From contig NZ_JBCNKR010000005.1 in NCBI RefSeq assembly GCF_039595935.1, forward strand, positions 62,001-126,000: a DNA stretch of 64,000 bases, given 5' to 3'. Made by a program: the position numbers and the translations under genes. The first letter of the stretch is position 1. The number at the start of each line of letters is the position of its first letter. The notes below the pieces were generated by a model. The model ran no database searches, was not told where the DNA came from, and saw nothing but the letters and a program-made list of their open reading frames with translations. Positions 15,943 to 24,439 of this stretch are shown here, piece by piece. The DNA is from Flavobacterium sp. (GTDB lineage: Bacteria > Bacteroidota > Bacteroidia > Flavobacteriales > Flavobacteriaceae).

Positions 15943-15970
15943 AAAAGCTCCAATTTAAATTGGAGCTTTT
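15943..15970. terminator. Bidirectional terminator, perfect palindrome
   Basis: AAAAGCTCCAATTT pairs with AAATTGGAGCTTTT with no loop mismatch, between the convergent yiaA-type gene and carB. Confidence 0.9.
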
Positions 15971-15991
15971 CTATTATAATAAAACCTGAGA

Positions 15992-18847
15992 TTATTTACT
16001 CAAATACATTTTTCTTCTAGAGTACAATTCGTAGAATTGATCGTCTTTTAAGTCATCAATAAACAAGATGCTTTCTCCTGTCGATTTCATTTCTGGTCCT
16101 AACGCTTTGTTTACGTTCGGGAATTTGCTGAAAGAGAAAACTGGCTGTTTGATTGCATAACCATTTAATTGCGGGTTGAAATCAAAATCAGTTACTTTAT
16201 TGTGCCCTAACATTACTTTTGTAGCGTAGTTTACATAAGGTTCTCCGTAAGCTTTTGCAATAAACGGAACCGTTCTTGAAGCTCTTGGATTTGCCTCGAT
16301 AATGTAAACCGTATCATCTTTAATCGCAAACTGAATGTTGATTAGACCAACCGTTTTTAAAGCTCTCGCAATTTTGTGCGTATGATCTTTAATTTGCTGC
16401 ATAACAAATTCTCCTAAGTTGAAAGGAGGCAATGTAGCGTTACTATCTCCAGAGTGGACTCCGCAAGGCTCAATGTGCTCCATAATTCCGATGATATAAA
16501 CATTTCCATCAGCATCACAGATTGCATCAGCTTCAGCTTCAATTGCTCCGGCTAAGTAGTGATCTAAAAGCAATTTGTTTCCTGGAATTGCTTTCAACAA
16601 ATCGATAACGTGCTCTTCCAATTCTTTTTTGTTGATTACAATTTTCATTCCCTGACCTCCTAATACATACGAAGGACGAATTAAAAGCGGGAAATCTAAA
16701 GTATCTGCTAATTTTGAAGCTTCATCAGCCGTTTCAGCGATTCCGAATCTTGGGAAAGGAATGTGCAGCTCAGTTAATAAATCTGAGAATCTTCCTCTGT
16801 CTTCAGCTAAATCAAGTGCATCAAAACTAGTTCCGATGATTTTCACACCGTATTTAGATAATTTATCCGCCAATTTAAGAGCAGTCTGACCTCCAAGCTG
16901 AACAATTACACCTTCTGGTTTTTCGTGCTGAATGATGTCATAAATATGTTCCCAGAAAACTGGCTCGAAGTATAATTTATCAGCCGTATCAAAGTCTGTA
17001 GAAACCGTTTCAGGATTACAGTTAATCATGATTGTTTCATATCCGCATTCTTTAGCCGCCAAAACTCCGTGTACACAAGAATAATCAAATTCAATTCCTT
17101 GTCCAATTCTGTTTGGTCCAGAACCTAGAACGATCACTTTCTTTCTATCAGTAAGGATACTTTCGTTATCTACATAACGCTCTCCATTTGCTTTTTCGAT
17201 TTCAGCTTCGAATGTTGAGTAGTAATAAGGTGTTTTTGCTTTAAACTCTGCCGCACAAGTATCAACCAATTTAAACACACGGTTGATGTTTTTCTCCATA
17301 CGCAAAGTATGAACTTCACTTTCAAGACAACTCATCATGTGAGCCAATTGTCTGTCTGCAAAACCTTTTTGTTTCGCCTCAAGCAACAATTCTTTTGGAA
17401 GATTTGAAACTTTGTAGTTTGAGATTTCTTTTTCTAAAACATACAATTCTTCGTATTGTTTTAAGAACCACATATCGATTCTTGTAATTTCGTGAATTGT
17501 ACTCAACGGAATTCCCATTGCGATAGCATCATAAATTACAAAAACACGATCCCAGCTTGCATAAGTTAGTTTCTCGATAATTTGTTCGTAATTTTTATAT
17601 CCTTTTCCGTCAGCTCCTAAACCATTTCTTTTAATTTCTAAAGATTGTGTTGCTTTGTGTAAAGCTTCTTGAAAAGAACGTCCGATTCCCATAACTTCAC
17701 CTACAGATTTCATCTGAAGGCCTAAAGTTCTGTCTGAACCTTCAAATTTATCGAAGTTCCAACGTGGTATTTTTACGATTACATAATCTAAAGTTGGTTC
17801 AAAAAGAGCCGAAGTCGATTTTGTAATTTGGTTTTGTAACTCATCTAAGTTGTATCCTAAAGCTAGTTTAGAAGCGATTTTTGCAATTGGGTATCCAGTT
17901 GCTTTTGAAGCCAAAGCAGAAGAACGAGATACACGAGGGTTGATCTCAATTGCTACGATATCTTCTTTTTCGTCTGGCGAAACTGCAAATTGTACGTTAC
18001 ATCCTCCAGCAAAATTTCCGATACTTCTCATCATTAAGATAGCGTAGTCACGTAATTTTTGGAAAGTTGTATCAGATAATGTCATCGCTGGTGCAACCGT
18101 GATAGAATCTCCAGTGTGGATTCCCATCGGGTCCATGTTTTCGATAGAACAGATAATTACAACATTATCATTTTTATCTCTTAAAAGCTCTAACTCGTAC
18201 TCTTTCCATCCCATTAAAGCTTTGTCGATCAAAACTTCGTGAATTGGAGAAGCTTCAAGTCCGCGGGTTAAAAGCTCATCAAAATCTTCTTTTTTGTAAA
18301 CCACAGCAGCTCCGGTTCCTCCAAGTGTAAACGATGGACGAATTACAAGCGGGAAACCAAATTCCTGAGCGATTTCTTTTCCTTCTAAGTAAGAAGTAGC
18401 CGTTTTTGCCGGTGCAGTTGGTACCTTAATTTTTTCTAAAAGCTGTTTAAACTGCTCTCTGTCTTCAGTAATATTAATTGCGTTTACATCAACACCGATT
18501 AATCTTACTCCGAAATCCTGCCAGATTCCTTTTTCCTCAGCTTCCAAACACAAGTTCAAAGCTGTTTGTCCTCCCATTGTAGGCAAAACAGCGTCAATTT
18601 GTGGATGTTCCTTAAGAATTTCAATAATCGATTTTGTAGTTAAAGGTTTCAAATAAATATGATCGGCCATAGATGGGTCGGTCATAATCGTCGCTGGATT
18701 TGAGTTTATAAGGATAACCTCAATTCCTTCTTCACGAATCGAACGTGCAGATTGAGATCCTGCATAATCGAATTCGCAAGCTTGACCAATAACAATAGGT
18801 CCCGAACCTATTATTAAAACGGATTTAATTGATGTGTCTTTAGGCAT
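15992..18847 (-). CDS. carB: Carbamoyl-phosphate synthase large subunit, lacking the allosteric domain
   Basis: A 951-residue ATP-grasp enzyme that makes carbamoyl phosphate from bicarbonate, ATP and ammonia for pyrimidine and arginine synthesis, with the small subunit CarA encoded elsewhere. The two homologous synthetase halves are clear: SVLIIGSGPIVIGQACEFDY at residues 8-27 and KVIVLGSGPNRIGQGIEFDYS in the second half, each followed by an ATP-grasp domain. The protein ends soon after the second half (FYELYSRRKMYLSK), about 120 residues short of the E. coli enzyme, so the C-terminal MGS-like regulatory domain that binds UMP and ornithine is missing. The frame has no sign of truncation. The start is 146 bases from rpmH upstream on the same strand. 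Confidence 0.97.
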   Translation of the reverse strand: MPKDTSIKSVLIIGSGPIVIGQACEFDYAGSQSARSIREEGIEVILINSNPATIMTDPSMADHIYLKPLTTKSIIEILKEHPQIDAVLPTMGGQTALNLCLEAEEKGIWQDFGVRLIGVDVNAINITEDREQFKQLLEKIKVPTAPAKTATSYLEGKEIAQEFGFPLVIRPSFTLGGTGAAVVYKKEDFDELLTRGLEASPIHEVLIDKALMGWKEYELELLRDKNDNVVIICSIENMDPMGIHTGDSITVAPAMTLSDTTFQKLRDYAILMMRSIGNFAGGCNVQFAVSPDEKEDIVAIEINPRVSRSSALASKATGYPIAKIASKLALGYNLDELQNQITKSTSALFEPTLDYVIVKIPRWNFDKFEGSDRTLGLQMKSVGEVMGIGRSFQEALHKATQSLEIKRNGLGADGKGYKNYEQIIEKLTYASWDRVFVIYDAIAMGIPLSTIHEITRIDMWFLKQYEELYVLEKEISNYKVSNLPKELLLEAKQKGFADRQLAHMMSCLESEVHTLRMEKNINRVFKLVDTCAAEFKAKTPYYYSTFEAEIEKANGERYVDNESILTDRKKVIVLGSGPNRIGQGIEFDYSCVHGVLAAKECGYETIMINCNPETVSTDFDTADKLYFEPVFWEHIYDIIQHEKPEGVIVQLGGQTALKLADKLSKYGVKIIGTSFDALDLAEDRGRFSDLLTELHIPFPRFGIAETADEASKLADTLDFPLLIRPSYVLGGQGMKIVINKKELEEHVIDLLKAIPGNKLLLDHYLAGAIEAEADAICDADGNVYIIGIMEHIEPCGVHSGDSNATLPPFNLGEFVMQQIKDHTHKIARALKTVGLINIQFAIKDDTVYIIEANPRASRTVPFIAKAYGEPYVNYATKVMLGHNKVTDFDFNPQLNGYAIKQPVFSFSKFPNVNKALGPEMKSTGESILFIDDLKDDQFYELYSRRKMYLSK

Positions 18848-18940
18848 TTTTTATGTATTGTGTAGTTATATAAGTACTTTAAAAAACTTTTCTAGTGCGT
18901 TAAAAACTAGAAAGTTGAGAAAATTTTTACCGACAAGGTA

Positions 18941-18974
18941 TAAAAAAAGGCGATACTAAGAAAGTAATCGCCTT
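18941..18974 (-). terminator. Terminator of rpmH
   Basis: On the minus strand, GGCGATTACT pairs with AGTATCGCC with a one-base bulge, followed by a T run. It separates rpmH from carB. Confidence 0.85.
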
Positions 18975-18993
18975 ATGTATGTTTATAAAAACA

Positions 18994-19155
18994 TTATTTT
19001 TTGTGTCTAGGTTCGCTAGAAACAGTTAATTTATGTCTTCCTTTTGCTCTTCTACGCGCTAGAACTTTTCTTCCATTCGCAGAAGCCATTCTGTCCATAA
19101 ATCCGTGCTTATTTCTTCTTTTTCTTTTCGATGGTTGAAATGTTCTTTTGCTCAT
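18994..19155 (-). CDS. rpmH: 50S ribosomal protein L34
   Basis: A 53-residue, very basic protein beginning [19 protein letters not shown], with [20 protein letters not shown] and [11 protein letters not shown] at the end, matching L34 with the longer C-terminus seen in Bacteroidota. It binds the 23S rRNA in the large subunit. The start is the ATG with complement at 19153-19155. A perfect TTG-N19-TATATTTG promoter lies about 75 bases upstream and a terminator follows. The surroundings (carB rather than rnpA and dnaA) differ from the classic rpmH-rnpA arrangement. Confidence 0.97.
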
Positions 19156-19229
19156 TGCTTTGTATCTTTAAAAATGGTATCTAATTAACTCTTAATTGGT
19201 TTTGGATATCGTTGTTCAAAAACCGAGTG

Positions 19230-19259
19230 CAAATATACAAAGACTTTTTTTTCTGGCAA
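19230..19259 (-). promoter_or_regulatory. Promoter of rpmH
   Basis: On the minus strand, TTG (19259-19257), a 19-base spacer and TATATTTG (19237-19230) give an exact match to the Bacteroidota vegetative consensus. Confidence 0.75.
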
Positions 19260-19293
19260 GTAGTTTTATAAAAATATTTTTAATTCCTTTTAC

Positions 19294-19301
19294 TATATTT
19301 G
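19294..19301 (+). promoter_or_regulatory. TATATTTG -7 box for the following membrane protein gene
   Basis: TATATTTG lies 22 bases before the ATG at 19324. No matching TTG was found at 19 bases upstream, only an AT-rich run. Confidence 0.5.
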
Positions 19302-19323
19302 CAATTACAAATATACAACTATT

Positions 19324-19839
19324 ATGTTTAACAAAATTATCAAACTTATTCTAGCCGGACTTCTTATTGTTGCTGGCGTTTGGCAGATTATCGATAAAGA
19401 AATCGGAAATGGTATTTTCCTTATATTATTATCTGCTATTCCTATTTTTCTTTATTTTAAAAACGAATTTATCCTTTTAGCCTTCCTTAAATTAAGAAAA
19501 CAAGACTTTGAAGGTGCTAAAAAATGGCTGGCATACATCAAAAATCCAGAAACTGCATTAGTAAGAAAACAACAGGGTTATCTTAACTATCTTCAGGGAA
19601 TCATGCTTTCGCAGACGAATTTGATTCAAGCTGAAAAACATTTCAAAAAAGCTATCGAACTTGGACTATCAATGGATATGGATTTGGCTGTAGCTAAATT
19701 AAACCTTGCCGGAGTTGCCATGTCGCGCAGAAGAAAACTTGAAGCAACTAATTTATTAGCGGAAGTTAAAAAACTAGACAAACAAGGTATGCTGAAAGAG
19801 CAGGTTGCTATGATGAAAGAACAAATGAAGAAAATCTAA
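19324..19839 (+). CDS. Membrane-anchored TPR-like protein
   Basis: A 171-residue protein with two N-terminal membrane segments (LILAGLLIVAGVWQII at about 7-22 and GIFLILLSAIPIFLYF at about 29-44). The remaining helical part resembles tetratricopeptide repeats (ARKQQGYLNYLQGIML is approximated by VRKQQGYLNYLQGIMLSQ, then AEKHFKKAIELGL and VAKLNLAGVAMSRR). It would hold partners at the cytoplasmic face of the inner membrane. No specific function is recognised. It stands alone, with a -7 box upstream and a terminator downstream that it shares with the convergent lipoprotein gene. Confidence 0.75.
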   Translation: MFNKIIKLILAGLLIVAGVWQIIDKEIGNGIFLILLSAIPIFLYFKNEFILLAFLKLRKQDFEGAKKWLAYIKNPETALVRKQQGYLNYLQGIMLSQTNLIQAEKHFKKAIELGLSMDMDLAVAKLNLAGVAMSRRRKLEATNLLAEVKKLDKQGMLKEQVAMMKEQMKKI

Positions 19840-19862
19840 ATTTTCTAAATTTTCAATATTTA

Positions 19863-19900
19863 AAATCCCAAATTCCAAAAAAGAGTTTGGGATTTTTTTT
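19863..19900. terminator. Bidirectional terminator
   Basis: AAATCCCAAA (19863-19872) pairs with TTTGGGATTT (19886-19895), followed by a T run on the plus strand. The loop contains TTCCAAAAAAGAG. Confidence 0.85.
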
Positions 19901-20402
19901 ATTTTAAGGTATCAACAACAAATGTTGGCGATACTTCCATTAAAACCATTTTATTAATTTCTCTTAAATCTATCTTTTTATTTATTTTAGCAAACTGTAG
20001 ATTTAGTTTAATTTTTTCTAGAGCTTCTCCAATATACCAAAATTGTTTAGGACCAGTATTACCATGAATTTTAAGTCTTTTTGACTGCTTTTTATCTTTT
20101 AGCATAAAAGCGTAAGTTGTCCCATCATCAAGACTATTATTTTCAAAAGTTTCATTTTTTGGGAAGGTAATAGTGTCTAATATATTCTGAATTTTTTCTT
20201 TTTGATCTTTATTTAAAATCGTAAAAGATGTTTCTTCCTTAACACCATACGCATCGACACAGTAAAGTGTATCAGAAGAATTAAATCTCAAATAATAGGA
20301 CTCATTGAGGCTCCATTTAAAAAAAGTCAAATCAAAATCTTTTTTAGGAGATTTATTACATCCTGTTAAGATTAGAATCAGAGCTATAGCTAAGTTTCTC
20401 AT
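19899..20402 (-). CDS. Hypothetical lipoprotein
   Basis: A 167-residue protein with a short lipoprotein signal (MRNLAIALILILTGCNKSPK, Cys at residue 15). The rest is mixed alpha and beta, with ESYYLRFNSSDTLYC, a Lys-rich middle and DLREINKMVLMEVSPTFV at the end. I recognise no family. The Cys pair further down (LYC) is not part of an obvious motif. It lies 6 bases downstream of an alpha/beta hydrolase gene on the same strand, so they are likely cotranscribed. Confidence 0.7.
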   Translation of the reverse strand: MRNLAIALILILTGCNKSPKKDFDLTFFKWSLNESYYLRFNSSDTLYCVDAYGVKEETSFTILNKDQKEKIQNILDTITFPKNETFENNSLDDGTTYAFMLKDKKQSKRLKIHGNTGPKQFWYIGEALEKIKLNLQFAKINKKIDLREINKMVLMEVSPTFVVDTLK

Positions 20403-20408
20403 ATTACT

Positions 20409-21068
20409 TCAATCTTCTAATATAATCGAAGGAAGGTTCTCATTCAGCCATTTGTATTTATTGAGAATCATAATATGCGTACCGCCTTTTACCACAATAC
20501 AGCTGTTAATGTATTTTATAGGAAAAACTTCGTCTTTGTCTCCATGTATATGAATTACGTTTTCATCAACAGCATTTCGATCCCATAAAATAACTGATTC
20601 TACAGCCCATTGCAGATAATTAAGATCGCGAACGGCTAGAAACTTCTCGTATAACTTAATACGTTTATTGACTTTTTCTCCAAATGAATATTTAGCCAGA
20701 CTTTCGATATTCAAAATGAGTTTCATCGGAATGAGTTTGTAAGCCTTAGTCTTCTTTCCTATTTTCATTCTTCTCGGAAATTCAACACTGCTTCTAACAC
20801 TGGATATAATAATAACTTTTCGGGTTTGAATATGTTTTGCTATTTCCTGAACTAAAATCCCGCCAAACGAAACGCCAATTAAAACCGGATTTTCATGTGT
20901 TATTTTTTTTGAGATTCGAAGCGCGTAATCTGACAAAGGTTCTTTAGGATGCGGAATTTCCCATTCTAACAAACAGGTTTCAAAAACAGATTCGTCTAGT
21001 TTGATTCTTTCAAAAATGGCCGGACTAGCAGCGAGACCCGGCATAAAATATACAGGAATTTTACTCAT
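20409..21068 (-). CDS. Alpha/beta hydrolase
   Basis: A 219-residue soluble protein of the alpha/beta hydrolase fold. The oxyanion region is YFMPGLAASPAIF, the nucleophile elbow is GVSFGGI (Ser at about residue 68), the acid is in HIHGDKDEVFP, and the His in VKGGTHIMI, which completes a Ser-Asp-His triad. It has no signal peptide and probably acts in the cytoplasm. The substrate is unknown. The downstream lipoprotein gene starts 6 bases after this gene ends, which suggests an operon of two, transcribed away from the GNAT-like gene. Confidence 0.85.
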   Translation of the reverse strand: MSKIPVYFMPGLAASPAIFERIKLDESVFETCLLEWEIPHPKEPLSDYALRISKKITHENPVLIGVSFGGILVQEIAKHIQTRKVIIISSVRSSVEFPRRMKIGKKTKAYKLIPMKLILNIESLAKYSFGEKVNKRIKLYEKFLAVRDLNYLQWAVESVILWDRNAVDENVIHIHGDKDEVFPIKYINSCIVVKGGTHIMILNKYKWLNENLPSIILED

Positions 21069-21250
21069 TTGTTTGAAATGGAATTACAGTTACAGCTTTT
21101 AATTTCAAGCTAAATTTACTTTTTTTAGCAATATGAACCGCAATTTGCACACCATAATTATATATTAAAACGAATAATGTAGTAAAAAGAGTAAAGTTTT
21201 CAATGATGCGGGAACTTGAAAAAATAATTTCATATTGAAAATCAAATGAT

Positions 21251-21258
21251 TAACTTTG
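21251..21258 (+). promoter_or_regulatory. TAACTTTG -7 box upstream of the YjdJ-like gene
   Basis: TAACTTTG lies about 100 bases before the start of the next gene. The nearest TTG is only 13 bases upstream, so the -33 element is not convincing. Confidence 0.35.
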
Positions 21259-21363
21259 CATACCAAATCAACCTAACTTAAAGATCTTTTTTAAAGATTT
21301 TTATTAACCACATATTACGTTCTTTTTCTAATATTTTTTATTTCACCCAAAAACATGACAAAT

Positions 21364-21666
21364 ATGGAACCTACTGCAACTATGGAAATCAAAGACAACA
21401 CTTTTGCAAGACAATTTGAAACCGTAATTCCCGAGGGGATGTTAAGCGTTGAATATTCTTTTCAGGAAAAAAAGATTTTTTTGACGAAAATAAACACGCC
21501 TGAAAATTTTGAAAACCAGCCTGTAATTGATACTCTGCTTAAAAACATTATGGAATTAAGCACTGAAAAAAAATTCAGAGTTGTACCGATTCACCCAAAA
21601 ATCGCAACGTTTTTTAAAAAAAATCCAAAGTACAAAGAGTTATTGCCTCCGGGAATCAGAATCTAA
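21364..21666 (+). CDS. GNAT-like N-acetyltransferase, YjdJ/GCN5-related small type
   Basis: A roughly 100-residue cytosolic protein of the small GCN5-related type. The conserved pattern is NTFARQFETVIPEGMLSVEY, ending in RVVPIHPKIATFFKKNPKYK, where the typical HP-x-C is seen as IHPKIATFF. These small proteins lack part of the full GNAT fold. The ATG at 21364 (MEPTA) is preferred; an in-frame ATG at 21355 adds three residues, and 21385 is also possible. It converges on the DASS transporter gene, which ends 4 bases before its stop (overlapping tails). The substrate is unknown. Confidence 0.75.
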   Translation: MEPTATMEIKDNTFARQFETVIPEGMLSVEYSFQEKKIFLTKINTPENFENQPVIDTLLKNIMELSTEKKFRVVPIHPKIATFFKKNPKYKELLPPGIRI

Positions 21667-23093
21667 AAATCTCCGATTATCCAAAGCCATAATCCTCCAA
21701 TTACCATATAGATAAAAAGCATTACGAGTCCGGTTATTAAACCTTTCACCCACCAGCTTTTTAAATCGACATATCCGCTCCCAAAGAAAACGGGAGCCGG
21801 ACCATGTCCGTAGTGTGTTAATGTTCCGTAAATTGAACCCATAAAACCAAGCATAAAAGCTAGAAGCAATCCCGGAATTCCGAGTGAAACTCCAACTCCT
21901 AATAAAGCGGCATACATTGCTGCTACGTGAGCCGTGGCACTTGCAAAAAGATAATGGCTAAAAAAGTATACTAATATTATTATCGGAAAAGCCATCTGCC
22001 AGCTTAATCCGCCTATTTGTGCTTTTACAACATTACTAAACCAGCCTATAAAACCTAATTCGTTTAGCGAACTGGCCATCATTACCAAAACCGAAAACCA
22101 TACAATAGTATCCCAAGCACCTTTTTCGGCTTTTACATCATCCCAGGTTAAAACTGAAGTTAACAGCAGAATTACTAATCCGATAAAAGCGGTAGTAGTA
22201 GCATCAATTGAAAATAAATCTCCAGTCATCCACAGAAATAATAATATAAAGAAAGTCAGGAGCATCATCCACTCGTTGCGGGTAATGGGTCCCATTTCTT
22301 TTAATTTTTGAGAAGCAATCTGCGGAGCATCACCTGTTTTTTTTAATTCAGGCGGATAAATTTTATACAACACAAACGGAATTACAAAAAAAGCGCATAA
22401 ACCCGGAACTATTGCTGCGGCGGCCCACGACATCCAGGTTATTTTAATTCCGAGATTGAGTGCAAACTTCTGGCACATTGGATTACTGGCTGTTCCGGTA
22501 AGAAACATTGATGAGGCTATTAAATTCATATTATAACAGTTCAATGTTAAATATGAACCTAATTTTCTGTGTGTTTCAGGCTGTTCGGGCAGTGAACCAA
22601 AACTCATTGACATTGATTTCATTATGGGATAAATAATTCCGCCGCCGCGTGCAGTATTACTTGGTACGGCTGGTGCCAAAACTAAATCAGCAAGACCTAA
22701 ACCGTAGGCCAGACCAAGAGAGCTTTTTCCAAATATTCTAATAAACAAAAAAGCAATTCGGTTTCCTAAACCCGTTTTTATAAATCCGCGCGCTATAAAA
22801 AATGAAATTCCGATAAGCCAGATTACCTTATCTCCAAAACCTTTTAATGCCAGTGTAATTGATTTTCCGGGATCGCCCGGTGCCAGCACCTGCGTGAATG
22901 CTGTTAGCGCAATGGCAATCATACACATGGTTCCCATTGGAGCAGCTTTTAGAATAATTCCTAAAATTGTGGCAACAAATATGGCAAACAAATGCCAGGC
23001 TTCTGCAACTACACCGTCTGGAGCAGGTATAAACCAAATACCCAGTCCAACTGCAAGTGTAATCAGGGTTTGCGGAATTTGTACTTCTTTCAT
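21663..23093 (-). CDS. DASS family anion symporter, copy 1
   Basis: A 476-residue polytopic inner membrane transporter of the divalent anion:sodium symporter family (SLC13/CitT/2-oxoglutarate-malate type). Family marks are PSNTARGGGIIYPI near residue 145, FLTGTASNPMCQKFA near 200, and LTHYGHGPAPVFFGSGYV near the end. It would import dicarboxylates such as malate, succinate or oxoglutarate with sodium. The gene follows a porin gene after 21 bases on the same strand. A second, very similar copy is at 24440-25873 in the same arrangement, with differences spread over the whole protein, so the duplication is not recent. Confidence 0.93.
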   Translation of the reverse strand: MKEVQIPQTLITLAVGLGIWFIPAPDGVVAEAWHLFAIFVATILGIILKAAPMGTMCMIAIALTAFTQVLAPGDPGKSITLALKGFGDKVIWLIGISFFIARGFIKTGLGNRIAFLFIRIFGKSSLGLAYGLGLADLVLAPAVPSNTARGGGIIYPIMKSMSMSFGSLPEQPETHRKLGSYLTLNCYNMNLIASSMFLTGTASNPMCQKFALNLGIKITWMSWAAAAIVPGLCAFFVIPFVLYKIYPPELKKTGDAPQIASQKLKEMGPITRNEWMMLLTFFILLFLWMTGDLFSIDATTTAFIGLVILLLTSVLTWDDVKAEKGAWDTIVWFSVLVMMASSLNELGFIGWFSNVVKAQIGGLSWQMAFPIIILVYFFSHYLFASATAHVAAMYAALLGVGVSLGIPGLLLAFMLGFMGSIYGTLTHYGHGPAPVFFGSGYVDLKSWWVKGLITGLVMLFIYMVIGGLWLWIIGDF

Positions 23094-23114
23094 AATTATA
23101 GCTTTTGAATTAAA

Positions 23115-24263
23115 CTACAGTCTGCACTGAAACTGAATTATAAATAAATTATCACTATACGTTGATGTATCTGGGATGTTTCGATCAAAATGATCTAGCT
23201 CAAATCCCATTTCTATACGACCTGTATATGCTTTTCCAAATTCTAAACTTATCATTGGCGTATAGGTTTGTCTTACGTTTGAATCTATTTTATAACTGGG
23301 ATCAAATCTTTCATAACGACAGGATAATTCCAGAGAAGTCAATTTTTTATAATCGATTTGGTATCTTACATTAGGAAGAAAATAAATACCGCGCATTTGG
23401 TAATCGGCAACATCATCTGTTCTCGAGTCGACGGGTAAAGAAAAATACAAATTATGGTTTGTTCCTTGTTTGTATTCTATCTGCAAATCGAATGTAAAGC
23501 GATCTGTAATTCTAAAATCGCTGGTAATATCGGCGCCAACGGCATATACTTTTTCTTTGGCATATTTTCCGATACCGCCATTTAATCCTAGATTAATTTT
23601 ATGCTGTTTTGATAATCCAAAAACAAATCTCGAAGAATATTGTTTTCCGTTGTCATTGTCTTTTTCCTGATTTTTTCCATTTCCATTTAAAACAGAAACT
23701 GAATAGTTTACAGGCATTTTTCCGATGTCAAAATTTCCGGTTGCCGAAGCTCCTATTTGAAAACTGGTCCACCCATTTTTTCCAAATTCGTAATATTGAT
23801 TAGAGAAATCAAAAGATTTAATGATATCTACAGGAACTAATTCTTCTATACCAAAAGCAGGACGAAACTGTCCTCCTAAAACAGCTATGTATTTATTGAA
23901 AGTATATTTTGCGTAAGCGTTTTCGAGAACTTTACCTTTTGTATCCGATTTAAAATCGGCAAGGTTTACCAGAATAACAACTTCTGTGGCTTCGCTAAGT
24001 TTTGTGTTTAGCCCAACACGCATTCTTTTTATATCAAATGAGCTTTGGGTAACGTCACCTGTGGAGTGATGAACTCCTAAAACATCTACATTGTCTCCAA
24101 AACTTTCGAGATATCTGGCCTGAAAAAGGCCTTTAAACTGAAATTGAGGATATTTAATACTACTTTCAGAATCTACTGCTTTTTGAGTTTCGGCAGTCTG
24201 GGCATTCATAAAAAGTGGTATTAGAAAAACAAAAGCAATTCTTATTAGTAAAGGTGTATTCAT
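23115..24263 (-). CDS. Phosphate-selective porin O/P-like outer membrane porin, copy 1
   Basis: A 382-residue outer membrane protein with a signal peptide (LLIRIAFVFLIPLFMNAQ, cleavage near residue 21). The barrel has the porin O/P family start YPQFQFKGLFQARYLESFG, then FDIKRMRVGLNTKLSE and GRIEMGFELDHFDRN, and ends with an aromatic pattern FIIQFQCRL. It would let small anions cross the outer membrane for the DASS transporter encoded 21 bases downstream. It closely matches the paralogue at 25898-27052 in length and motifs but is more diverged than the transporters. The two genes form a two-gene operon. Confidence 0.9.
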   Translation of the reverse strand: MNTPLLIRIAFVFLIPLFMNAQTAETQKAVDSESSIKYPQFQFKGLFQARYLESFGDNVDVLGVHHSTGDVTQSSFDIKRMRVGLNTKLSEATEVVILVNLADFKSDTKGKVLENAYAKYTFNKYIAVLGGQFRPAFGIEELVPVDIIKSFDFSNQYYEFGKNGWTSFQIGASATGNFDIGKMPVNYSVSVLNGNGKNQEKDNDNGKQYSSRFVFGLSKQHKINLGLNGGIGKYAKEKVYAVGADITSDFRITDRFTFDLQIEYKQGTNHNLYFSLPVDSRTDDVADYQMRGIYFLPNVRYQIDYKKLTSLELSCRYERFDPSYKIDSNVRQTYTPMISLEFGKAYTGRIEMGFELDHFDRNIPDTSTYSDNLFIIQFQCRL

Positions 24264-24390
24264 ACGCTCCAGAAATAAAAAATTAAACTTCGCTTTCTGT
24301 TTTTAAAAACAGCTAATGATGTTTTTGGAAAACACTATACCAAATTACTAAAAAAATCAATACTTGTAAAAATTATTGCATTAAAAATGC

Positions 24391-24420
24391 AAAAGGCATA
24401 AGAAGTAACTTATGCCTTTT
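24391..24420 (-). terminator. Terminator between the two porin-DASS modules
   Basis: AAAAGGCATAAG (24391-24402) pairs perfectly with CTTATGCCTTTT (24409-24420) over a 6-base loop. It lies just after the stop of the second DASS gene. Confidence 0.85.
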
Positions 24421-24439
24421 AAAATATTTTAATTATTTA

